DNA of 6,463 nucleotides from a bacterium HR23 (GTDB lineage: Bacteria; Chloroflexota; Dehalococcoidia; Lucifugimonadales; HRBIN23), in assembly GCA_002923335.1 (NCBI GenBank), contig BEHZ01000097.1:1-6463 (forward strand). The letters are read 5' to 3'. The translations under genes and the position numbers were made by a program. How positions within the stretch are numbered: the stretch's first letter is position 1; every line of letters begins with the position of its first letter. Below are positions 1 to 6,100 of this stretch, piece after piece. The notes under the pieces were generated by a model. It was not told the origin of the DNA and made no database searches. It saw only the letters and a list, made by a program, of their open reading frames with translations.

Positions 1-418
1 CCACCGCCGAGGCGACCCGGTAGCAGTAGCCCCGCAGGGCGTCAAAGGTGGGGTAGCGGGTAACCGTGAGGTCCATCGCCACACCCTCCTGCACCGCCTC
101 CCAATACTCTCGGGGGATAGGATACCTCCGCACCACATCTGCCAGGGCAGTGAAGACAGGACCCTCGGGACGGCCGGCATAGGTGCGTTCAAGGGCCTGG
201 CGCACCTCCCCCAGACGCATGACCTTTTCCTCGGTGGGCAGAGGCTCGTCGGCGATATCGTCGCACAGACGGCAGAAGGCGTAGACCGCATAAATGGCCA
301 TGCGCTTGGGGCGGGGGAGGGTTATGAAGGCATAGTAGAAGTTGCGGGCCTGGCTCCTGGCCACCCGCCAGCAATGTCGGTATGCCTGTTGCAGGTCTGG
401 GGGAAGGCGCTCGTCCAC
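1..418 (-). CDS. hpnD: Presqualene diphosphate synthase HpnD-type, N-terminal part
   Basis: The reading frame from 418 to the left edge is open for 139 codons and starts with GTG (416-418); an in-frame TGA at 437-439 limits the start. The translation is a squalene/phytoene-synthase-family N terminus: RNFYYAFITLP (25-35), RMAIYAVYAFCRLCDDIADE (39-58) with the first Asp-rich motif DDIAD (53-57), AMDLTVTRYPTF (114-125) and YCYRVASAV (131-139). The RNFYYAF and YCYRVAS forms, plus the neighbouring HpnC, favour HpnD, which joins two farnesyl diphosphates to presqualene diphosphate. Phytoene synthase CrtB is the main alternative, since the fold is shared. The rest (second Asp-rich motif, C terminus) lies beyond the window. 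The gene is tightly linked to the nitrilase (8 bases). Family proteins are about 280-300 residues, so roughly half is present. The only other in-frame starts up to codon 40, GTG at codon 19 and ATG at codon 40, would delete conserved N-terminal sequence. Confidence 0.82.
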   Translation of the reverse strand, partial: MDERLPPDLQQAYRHCWRVARSQARNFYYAFITLPRPKRMAIYAVYAFCRLCDDIADEPLPTEEKVMRLGEVRQALERTYAGRPEGPVFTALADVVRRYPIPREYWEAVQEGVAMDLTVTRYPTFDALRGYCYRVASAV

Positions 419-422
419 ACCG

Positions 423-428
423 CCCCCT
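423..428 (-). promoter_or_regulatory. Ribosome binding site for hpnD (supports GTG start)
   Basis: The minus strand has AGGGGG, then CGGT, then GTG at 418. The site overlaps the nitrilase stop codon TAG (429-427). The spacer of about 4 bases is short but acceptable, and no other in-frame start candidate lies between this codon and the upstream stop at 437-439. Confidence 0.6.
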
Positions 429-1446
429 ACAGTTCGTCAGGCACCTGCTCCGGGCGCAAGGGGGGTGGAGGCTCCTGGAAGGTGGCGGGCACCTGCCGGG
501 TGCGGTTCACCGTTACCTGGAAGACATCCGGACGGGCATAGTGGCCCACCACATCCAGGCTTTGCTTGCGGGCGGGGATTTCGTTCAGGTCCAGGTCGGC
601 GTAGAGGATACCCTCCCCCTCGTAGAGGGGACCGGCCAGGTAGCGCCCGTTGGGGCCAATGATGGCGCTCCCCCCCACCAGCAAGGGGTCCTCCCACCCC
701 TGCGCCTGCTCCGCCAGTTCAAAGTCCTTGGGCAAGTCACCCTTGGTCAGCCAGGCGCAGGCAGAGAGGACGAAGCATCGCCCTTGGTAGGCGTAATGGC
801 GGTTGGCCACCTGGTGCATCTCCCCTTCCACCGTGGAGGGGCCGTAGGGAGCGGGCCACGGCCACAGGGCGGTGTGCACCTGCTCCCCCTGCGCCCACAG
901 GGCATAGCCGGTGAGGGGCATCCAGTGCTCCCAGCAGATAAGGCCCCCCAACCGTCCGATATCTGTCTCATACACCCGCAGGCCGGTGCCATCCCCCATG
1001 CCCCACACCGTCCGTTCATGGAAGGTGGGCATAAGTTTGCGATGCTTGCCCAGCAAACGCCCGTCTTTGCCGATGAAAAGGATAGTGTTATAGAGGGTGC
1101 CCCGCCCAAACTCCCTCTCCCGTTCGTTCACTCCCATCACCACATACACCTCCGCCTTGCGGGCGGTCCGACACAGGGCATCCACCGCCGGCGAGGGCAC
1201 CTCCACGGCGTTACGGTAAAGGCGCACAAAGAGGCGATGGCCGGTGCGCAGTTCCCTCCACGACTGAATGCGGGATGCCCAGAGGGGGTATCCCGGTATC
1301 CAGGTCTCCGGAAAGACGACTATCTGCGCCCCCCGCCCCGCCGCTTCCTCTATAAGGCGGACCGCCTTCTCAAGGGTGGCGTCCCTGTCCAGGAAGACGG
1401 GAGACGCCTGCACAACCGCTGCTCGGAAGGAGGGAAGGGTGTCCAT
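427..1446 (-). CDS. Nitrilase (carbon-nitrogen hydrolase superfamily)
   Basis: A complete 339-residue nitrilase-superfamily protein with the Glu-Lys-Cys triad. Glu47 is in FPETWIPGYP (45-54), Lys137 in KHRKLMPT (134-141) and Cys171 in CWEHWMPL (171-178). The conserved second glutamate is Glu144 in HERTVWGMGDG (143-153). CWE(H/N), FPETWIPGYP and the KHRKLMPT to GDG block mark branch 1, true nitrilases (nitrile to carboxylate plus ammonia, EC 3.5.5.1 type), rather than amidases or carbamoylases. Aliphatic nitrilase, arylacetonitrilase and cyanide dihydratase cannot be separated from sequence alone. The protein is predicted soluble and cytoplasmic; family members form spiral oligomers. The C-terminal 20 residues are Pro/Glu-rich. 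ATG is preceded by AAGGGGG (1452-1458) with a 5-base spacer. It stands 98 bases after hpnC and 8 bases before hpnD; its TAG stop forms the start of the hpnD ribosome site. Its base composition resembles its neighbours, so there is no clear mark of recent transfer. A hopanoid role is unproven. Confidence 0.93.
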   Translation of the reverse strand: MDTLPSFRAAVVQASPVFLDRDATLEKAVRLIEEAAGRGAQIVVFPETWIPGYPLWASRIQSWRELRTGHRLFVRLYRNAVEVPSPAVDALCRTARKAEVYVVMGVNEREREFGRGTLYNTILFIGKDGRLLGKHRKLMPTFHERTVWGMGDGTGLRVYETDIGRLGGLICWEHWMPLTGYALWAQGEQVHTALWPWPAPYGPSTVEGEMHQVANRHYAYQGRCFVLSACAWLTKGDLPKDFELAEQAQGWEDPLLVGGSAIIGPNGRYLAGPLYEGEGILYADLDLNEIPARKQSLDVVGHYARPDVFQVTVNRTRQVPATFQEPPPPLRPEQVPDEL

Positions 1447-1502
1447 ACTTGCCCCCTTACTTGGCAGAGACGAGACTTATCGCCGCCGCCCTCTCTGGGC
1501 AC

Positions 1503-1511
1503 AGTGTAGCA
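1503..1511 (-). promoter_or_regulatory. Possible extended -10 element upstream of the nitrilase gene
   Basis: The minus strand reads TGCTACACT: an extended-10 TGn followed by TACACT, a 4/6 match to TATAAT. It would place a transcription start near 1496, giving a leader of about 50 bases before the nitrilase ATG at 1446. No convincing -35 box lies 16-18 bases upstream (the region is GC-rich hairpin sequence). It sits in the only sizeable gap of the cluster. This is a weak call. Confidence 0.28.
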
Positions 1512-1529
1512 AACCCACGGAGCCTGGCC

Positions 1530-1548
1530 GTAGGGGCCTCGCCCCTAC
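1530..1548 (-). repeat. Perfect 8-bp inverted repeat over the hpnC stop codon
   Basis: On the minus strand GTAGGGGC, a 3-base loop GAG, then GCCCCTAC form a perfect 8-bp GC-rich stem. The TAG stop of hpnC (1545-1547) lies inside the first arm. No T-tract follows, so it is not a classical intrinsic terminator. It could slow transcription, protect the 3' end of the upstream message, or be one copy of a dispersed GC-rich palindrome. Which of these applies cannot be decided from one copy. Confidence 0.6.
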
Positions 1549-2474
1549 CGGCGCTGTCCCTGGACCGCCCTGGGCAACTTCATCCCCACAAAAGTCTTCA
1601 CCACCAGCCACGCCTTCCGCCCTTTGGAAAGGGTGGGACGCCGGGTGAGGGTATCGTAGCCCTGACGCTCAATGGCGTCCAGGATGCTCATTCCCCCCAG
1701 GGTAAAGAGTGTGATGTCCAGGCGCACTCTCCCCTCTACCTTCTCCACCAAAGGCAAGCCCTGGCGGAAGAGGGCCCGGGCCCGCTCCACCTCAAAGGCC
1801 ATAAGACGGCGGAAGGCGTCGTTCACCACGCCACGGGCTAACTCCTCCTCCGTGTAGCCAAACCGGGCCATATCTTCCATCGGGATATAGACCCGCCCTT
1901 TCTCCCAGTCCCGGCGCACATCCTGCCAGAAGTTGGTGAGTTGCAAGGCGGTGCACGTGGCATCGGCCAGGCGCTGACGCTCCTGGTCCCGATACCCAAA
2001 CAGATAAAGGAACAGGTGCCCGACGGGGTTGGCCGAGTGGTCGCAGTAGAAAAGCAGGTCCTGATAGGTCGGCCAGCGGGAGTGGCGCTGGTCCAGGCGG
2101 TTGGCCTCAATAAGTTTCAGGAAAGGGGTGATGGGGATGTCAAAGGCCCGGATGGTGGCTTGCAGGGCCTTCAGATAGGGGTGGCGGGGCGTGCCGGTGT
2201 AGCAGAGGCGCAGGTCGGCCTCCCAGGCGTCCAACAGGGCAAGGCGGTCTCCGGAGGCCTCGTCGCCCAGGTCGTCCACAGTTCGGCAGAAGGCGTAAAG
2301 GGCGCACACGTGGGGCAGTTTGTCCCGTGGCAAGAGCCAGGAGCCAACGGTGAAGTTCTCATAGTGGGTGCGGGCGAGGCGGATGCACAGGGCATACGCC
2401 TCTTCCAGGGAACAGGCGCCCTGCTCCCATAGGGCCAGAGGCGAAACGGCGGCGGAGCGGGCCAGAAGGGTCAC
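1545..2474 (-). CDS. hpnC: Squalene synthase HpnC (hydroxysqualene synthase)
   Basis: A complete 309-residue trans-isoprenyl diphosphate synthase fold protein of the squalene/phytoene synthase family. The two Asp-rich Mg-diphosphate motifs are DDLGD (67-71) and DVRRD (185-189), the second inside LQLTNFWQDVRRD (177-189). HYENF (37-41), SWLLPR (45-50), SANPVGHL (147-154) and YLFGYRDQER (157-166) are the HpnC variant of the fold rather than plant-type phytoene synthase. In the bacterial HpnCDE route this enzyme converts presqualene diphosphate, made by HpnD, to hydroxysqualene, which HpnE reduces to squalene for Shc. The start is GTG at 2474-2472, supported by a strong AGGAGG with a 5-base spacer. 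The TAG stop of the preceding gene overlaps this site, leaving a 9-base gap. The protein's own TAG stop falls inside a hairpin. Length is normal for HpnC and no active-site residue is missing. Confidence 0.92.
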   Translation of the reverse strand: MTLLARSAAVSPLALWEQGACSLEEAYALCIRLARTHYENFTVGSWLLPRDKLPHVCALYAFCRTVDDLGDEASGDRLALLDAWEADLRLCYTGTPRHPYLKALQATIRAFDIPITPFLKLIEANRLDQRHSRWPTYQDLLFYCDHSANPVGHLFLYLFGYRDQERQRLADATCTALQLTNFWQDVRRDWEKGRVYIPMEDMARFGYTEEELARGVVNDAFRRLMAFEVERARALFRQGLPLVEKVEGRVRLDITLFTLGGMSILDAIERQGYDTLTRRPTLSKGRKAWLVVKTFVGMKLPRAVQGQRR

Positions 2475-2479
2475 AGCCC

Positions 2480-2485
2480 CCTCCT
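2480..2485 (-). promoter_or_regulatory. Ribosome binding site for hpnC (supports GTG start)
   Basis: The minus strand has AGGAGG followed by a 5-base spacer GGGCT and GTG at 2474. The first two bases of the site are the last two of the UPF0047 stop codon TAG (2486-2484). The strength and spacing fix the GTG start, and the overlap suggests re-initiation by ribosomes that finish the upstream gene. Confidence 0.75.
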
Positions 2486-2990
2486 ACGCCAGGCCCATAA
2501 TCTGCAGGACCACCTCCCGTGGGCGTGGTCTATCCAACTCCACGAAAAAGATGCGTTGCCACCGCCCCAGGGCAAGGCGTCCGTTGACGATGGGGATGGT
2601 TTCGCTGGCCCCCAGCAGGCTGTGCTGGCAATGGGCGTGGCCGTTGGGACACTCGTCGTCGTTCATGTTCACGGTGCGGATGGAGAAGTCGTTATGTTGG
2701 TAGTAGGCGTTCCGGGGGGCTAGGCGCTCCAGGAAGCGCTCCATATCGGCGAGGAGGAGAGGCTCCATCTCATTAAGGATGACGGCCGCCGTGGTGTGCC
2801 GTGAAAAGACCACCGCGAGACCGCTCCACACCCCTGCCTCCTGCACTGCCTGTTCCACAAGGGGTGTGCAATCGATAAACTCCGGAGCCTTGCTGGTATG
2901 CAGGCTAAGGGTATAAGAACGGGACACAAGGGTTGTCCCCTGGCGGGATGCTATGAGGGTCGGCTTACCCGTTTGCGTCTGCATAGTCAT
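2484..2990 (-). CDS. UPF0047/YjbQ family protein
   Basis: A complete 168-residue protein of the UPF0047 (YjbQ) family. Family signatures are HTTAA (65-69) followed by NE (73-74), the paired histidines of NGHAH (116-120), LLGASETIPI (125-134), and LGRWQRIFFVELDRPRPR (141-158). Histidines 65, 118 and 120 are the conserved, probably metal-binding set. The residues around 111-121 (DDECPNGHAHC) mark the subgroup with a slightly longer loop than Escherichia coli YjbQ. Databases often call the family secondary thiamine-phosphate synthase because some members can substitute for ThiE, but the physiological role is unsettled. There is no signal peptide or membrane segment. Two in-frame ATGs lie 6 bases apart (2990 and 2984); the upstream one suits the AGGAGG site at 3001-3006 better. 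It lies between shc and hpnC with gaps of 21 and 9 bases, so it is co-transcribed with hopanoid genes; any link to that pathway is inference. Confidence 0.93.
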   Translation of the reverse strand: MTMQTQTGKPTLIASRQGTTLVSRSYTLSLHTSKAPEFIDCTPLVEQAVQEAGVWSGLAVVFSRHTTAAVILNEMEPLLLADMERFLERLAPRNAYYQHNDFSIRTVNMNDDECPNGHAHCQHSLLGASETIPIVNGRLALGRWQRIFFVELDRPRPREVVLQIMGLA

Positions 2991-3000
2991 CGCCTCGCCA

Positions 3001-3006
3001 CCTCCT
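3001..3006 (-). promoter_or_regulatory. Ribosome binding site for the UPF0047 gene
   Basis: AGGAGG on the minus strand lies 10 bases before the ATG at 2990 and 16 before the ATG at 2984, which decides in favour of the first. It sits in the 21-base gap after the shc stop codon, giving this gene its own strong initiation signal rather than relying on coupling. Confidence 0.7.
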
Positions 3007-3011
3007 GTGCG

Positions 3012-5048
3012 TTAGTTATGGGTGCTTTTGGCAATGCCTCGTTGTTTCCAGCGGAGCCACCGCCCCAGGGCCATGAGGGGCCAGTAGTTGCGATAGAGGT
3101 GGTAGTTGATCATAAAGGCGTAGGGCAACTCGGTGCCCTGGTAGCCCGGCTCCCCCGGGCGTGGGGGGCGGGTGAGGCGTCGGCCTATGCCGTAGCCGGG
3201 GAAACCGGTGCCGGTGTAGTAGGGTTCATCCCAGGTGCCGTCCGGCTTCTGGGTGCGGACCAGGTAGTCCAGGCCCTGGAGCACCGCCGGGTGCTCCCAC
3301 AGACCAGCCGCAAGCAACGCCAGAAGCGCCCAGGCGGTTTGGGAGGCGGTGCTGGGGCCTCTGCCCCGCAGAGAGAAGTCGGCATAGGAGGCGCAGGTCT
3401 CCCCCCACCCGCCGTCGGGGTTCTGGTGGGCCAGAAGCCATTCCACCCCTCGGCGCACCGCCGGCTGGCCCATATCCTCCCCCACAGCCTCTAGGGCGGG
3501 GAGCACCGCTCCCAGCCCGTAAACGGCGTTCACCCCCCACCGCCCGAACCACGCCCCGTCAAACTCTTGCTGACCGAGCAGATACCGCACCCCACGGGCG
3601 ACCGCCGGGTGGCTTCGGGAGTAGCCCAAACGCCCCAAGAGTTCCACCACATGGGCGGTAACATCCTCACTGGGGGGGTCCAGGGTTTCGCCGAAGTCGG
3701 CGAAGGGGATGTGGGCGAGGAACTCCCGGGTGTTGTCCTTGTCAAAGGCGCCCCATCCGCCGTTTTTGCTCTGCATGGCCAGGAGCCAGCGCACCCCTCG
3801 CCGAATGGCCTCCTCCTTACCCTTTTCCTCCTCGGGGGGGAGGCGGGTGCGGACCAGGGCCATGAGCACTTCCGCCGTGTCGTCGGTATCGGGATACAGG
3901 TCGTTTTCAAACTCAAAGGCCCAGCCACTCGGCTCCACCCCCTTCACCTTCACCGCCCAATCGCCGGGGATGCGTATCTCCTGGGAGAGGAGCCAGCGCG
4001 CCGCCCTTTGAAGAGCAGCATGGTCGGGGGGAAGCCCGCTGTCCAAGAGGGCGTTCATAGCCAGGCAGGTGTCCCACACGGGGGAGATGCACGCTTGCAC
4101 CCGCCAGGTGTCCCCCTCCTCTATGGCGAAGCCCTCGAAACCCCGCAGGCCCGCCACCATAACCGGATGGTGGAGCGGATAGCCCAAGATTTTGAGGGCC
4201 AGCAGGGAATACACCCAGGGGGGCTGAATACCGCCCCAGGAGCCATCGGCCTCCTGGTGGGCCAAGACCCACTGCTCCGCCCGGCGCAGGGCCAGGCTCC
4301 GCAGAGGTTTCCAGGGCAGGCGCTCATATTGGCGCAACGCCCCGTCTGCCAGCCAGAAGAAGCCCCGCCAGGAGAGAAGGCGTTTGGGGCGGGGGACACC
4401 CCATTGCATCCGCTCACGGCGGACGGGATAAAGTTCGTCCACGCCAGCCTCGGGGGGAATGGGACACACGGGCCGGTGGGCCAGCACGATGCTCAGGGCG
4501 ACAATGGTCGCCCTGGCCCAGGAGGAAAACTCGTAGATATTGATGGGGAACCAGGGGGGCAGGAGCACAATCTCCGGCGGGAGCACAGGCACCGCCCGCC
4601 AGTCCCATTGTCCGAAGAGGGCCAGCCATATCTTGGTGAAGACACGGGTCGCCGGCACACCCCCCTTGCCGAGAATGAAGGCCCGTGCACGACGCATCGG
4701 CTCGGCATCGGCGGGGATGCCCGCCATCTTCAGAGCGAAATAGCACTCCACCGAGGTGCTCACATCCCCACTGGGGGCGTTGTAATACTGCTCCCAGCCC
4801 CCATCGGGACGCTGTTGGCTCAAGAGGTAGTTGGCTATCTTGCGCCACCGCTCCTTATCCGCTACCCCCAGGAAGTGGGTGAGGAGCAGATACTCAGCCT
4901 CCATAGTGGGGTTGGAGGCCAGTTCCCCCCACCACCACCCGGCCGCGTCCTGGGTGCCCAGGAAATAGTCCTGGCTTCGCCGAACCGCCTCGGCCACCCG
5001 ACCCGACAGAGCCTCAACTGACGCTACAGGGGTGGACACCTCGGTCAT
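3012..5048 (-). CDS. shc: Squalene-hopene cyclase (Shc/HpnF)
   Basis: A complete 678-residue class II triterpene cyclase that protonates and cyclises squalene to hopene/hopanol; family members are monotopic membrane proteins. The protonating motif DTDD is at 387-390. Seven QW-type repeats (Q-x3-G-x-W) end at Trp39, 85, 271, 432, 500, 548 and 606. By my alignment from memory to the Alicyclobacillus enzyme, active-site residues are kept: Trp177 (W169), Gln275-Pro276 (Q262-P263), Trp325 (W312), Phe378 (F365), Asp462 (D447), His466 (H451), Tyr510 (Y495), Phe616 (F601), Phe645 (F605), Tyr649 (Y609) and Tyr652 (Y612). Position Y420 is Phe435, a substitution known in other bacterial cyclases. DxDD plus His argues for squalene rather than oxidosqualene as substrate. 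Compared with that enzyme, about 25 extra residues (619-644) sit between GTGFPG and FMINYHLYR, within the active-site region. The start overlaps the hpnA stop (ATGA); the TAA stop lies 21 bases before the UPF0047 gene. Confidence 0.97.
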   Translation of the reverse strand: MTEVSTPVASVEALSGRVAEAVRRSQDYFLGTQDAAGWWWGELASNPTMEAEYLLLTHFLGVADKERWRKIANYLLSQQRPDGGWEQYYNAPSGDVSTSVECYFALKMAGIPADAEPMRRARAFILGKGGVPATRVFTKIWLALFGQWDWRAVPVLPPEIVLLPPWFPINIYEFSSWARATIVALSIVLAHRPVCPIPPEAGVDELYPVRRERMQWGVPRPKRLLSWRGFFWLADGALRQYERLPWKPLRSLALRRAEQWVLAHQEADGSWGGIQPPWVYSLLALKILGYPLHHPVMVAGLRGFEGFAIEEGDTWRVQACISPVWDTCLAMNALLDSGLPPDHAALQRAARWLLSQEIRIPGDWAVKVKGVEPSGWAFEFENDLYPDTDDTAEVLMALVRTRLPPEEEKGKEEAIRRGVRWLLAMQSKNGGWGAFDKDNTREFLAHIPFADFGETLDPPSEDVTAHVVELLGRLGYSRSHPAVARGVRYLLGQQEFDGAWFGRWGVNAVYGLGAVLPALEAVGEDMGQPAVRRGVEWLLAHQNPDGGWGETCASYADFSLRGRGPSTASQTAWALLALLAAGLWEHPAVLQGLDYLVRTQKPDGTWDEPYYTGTGFPGYGIGRRLTRPPRPGEPGYQGTELPYAFMINYHLYRNYWPLMALGRWLRWKQRGIAKSTHN

Positions 5049-6088
5049 GGGCGCACCTGTGGGGAGGGGTTCAGAACCAAGCGGGGGGCACTAGAGCGGG
5101 GCGCATAGCGGTGGTCCACAAACCAGCGCACCGCCCGCTCCAGGGCATCCTCTATGGGCGACTGGGGCAAGCCCAGTTCCCGCACCGCCTTTCCGCAGTC
5201 GGCGATACGCCACTCCCGCGCGTGGAGCACCCCCTCCAGGGGAAGGCGAGGCTCCCGCCGCAGGAGGGTGCCCTCCAGGAGGTGGTCGGCATAGGCGACG
5301 GCCAGGGCCAGGGGGATTGGGATGCGCAGGCGAGGGGCCTTGCGCCCCGTCAGAGACGCCAGGATGCCCAACATCTCCCGCAGGGTGAGGTTGCGATGGC
5401 CCAGCAGGTAGCGCTGCCCAACGCGCCCCTTCTGGTAGGCCAGCAGATGCCCGAGAGCCACATCCTCCACCGCGATGAGGTTCAAAGTGGTATGCACATA
5501 GGCCGGGATACGCCCTCGCAGGAAATCCAGGATAATGCGCCCGGTAGGCGTGGGCTTCACATCCCAGGGGCCAACGGGCACCGTGGGGTTCACCACCACT
5601 AGGTCCAGCCCCTGGGCCACAAAGGACAAGGCCTCCCGCTCCCCCAAGTATTTGGTGAGGCGGTAAAGGCCGGCGAGGCGACGGGGGTCGGTGGCGGTCT
5701 GCTCGGTAATGGCCTGACCCCTGGGAGGCGTGCCGAACACCGCCCAGGTGCTGGTATACACCACCCGCTTCACCCCCGCCTGTAAAGCGGTCTGGCAGAC
5801 ATGGCGTGTGCCGTCCACATTGATGCGGAAGAAGTCCCGGCTGTCCCGTGCCCAGAAGGCGTTCAACGCCCCCACATGAAAGACCGCATCCACCCCCTGC
5901 ATTGCGCGAGCGAGGCTGACGGGGTCTGTGAGGTCGCCGTGGGCCAGGTGCATAGGCAGCCCCTCCAGAGCCACAAGGGGGCTGGTAGGGCGCACCAGGG
6001 CACGCACCTCCCACCCGTGCTGCAGCAGGGTGCGCACCAGGTTGCTCCCCACAAAGCCGGTGGCGCCGGTTACCAGGGCCTTAGGCAT
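5045..6088 (-). CDS. hpnA: HpnA-type hopanoid-associated sugar epimerase/dehydratase (extended SDR)
   Basis: A complete 347-residue extended short-chain dehydrogenase/reductase. The nucleotide-binding Rossmann motif GATGFVG is at residues 8-14, with Arg33 and Asp52 (GDL) in the expected cofactor-contact positions. The Ser/Thr of YTST is at 112-114 and the YxxxK catalytic pair is Tyr142/Lys146. The segments VNPTVPVGPWDVKPTPTG (166-183), GRIPAYV (192-198) and RYLLGHRNLTL (226-236) follow the HpnA family pattern closely and set it apart from ordinary NAD-dependent epimerases. The family is consistently found in hopanoid clusters; its substrate is not firmly established, and a role in modifying the sugar-derived side chain is the usual proposal. 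About 20 Pro/Arg/Ser-rich residues at the C terminus lie beyond the conserved fold. The ATG is preceded by GGGGGAAG, 12 bases after the hpnG stop. Its TGA stop overlaps the shc start by 4 bases (ATGA), implying translational coupling. Confidence 0.9.
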   Translation of the reverse strand: MPKALVTGATGFVGSNLVRTLLQHGWEVRALVRPTSPLVALEGLPMHLAHGDLTDPVSLARAMQGVDAVFHVGALNAFWARDSRDFFRINVDGTRHVCQTALQAGVKRVVYTSTWAVFGTPPRGQAITEQTATDPRRLAGLYRLTKYLGEREALSFVAQGLDLVVVNPTVPVGPWDVKPTPTGRIILDFLRGRIPAYVHTTLNLIAVEDVALGHLLAYQKGRVGQRYLLGHRNLTLREMLGILASLTGRKAPRLRIPIPLALAVAYADHLLEGTLLRREPRLPLEGVLHAREWRIADCGKAVRELGLPQSPIEDALERAVRWFVDHRYAPRSSAPRLVLNPSPQVRP

Positions 6089-6100
6089 AACGTCTTCCCC

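Noticed and set aside
189..374. A 61-residue minus-strand frame starting with ATG near the left edge
   Set aside because: It is out of frame with the GTG-started HpnD-type gene covering the same bases, which has clear family motifs.
382..1509. A 375-residue open frame on the plus strand opposite the nitrilase
   Set aside because: It runs antisense across the whole nitrilase gene, with its composition set by the opposite strand and no family motif.
1530..1548. Intrinsic terminator after hpnC
   Set aside because: The stem is good but no T-run follows on the minus strand, so it is listed as an inverted repeat instead.
1545..2474. Phytoene synthase (carotenoid pathway) as the identity of this gene
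   Set aside because: The NFWQDV, HYENF and SANPVG motifs and the neighbouring Shc favour HpnC, and no carotenoid gene is present in the window.
3567..5021. A 484-residue open frame on the plus strand opposite shc
   Set aside because: It is antisense to a cyclase with all family motifs, has low-complexity Gly/Pro/His/Arg composition and no recognisable domain; it is a GC-bias shadow.
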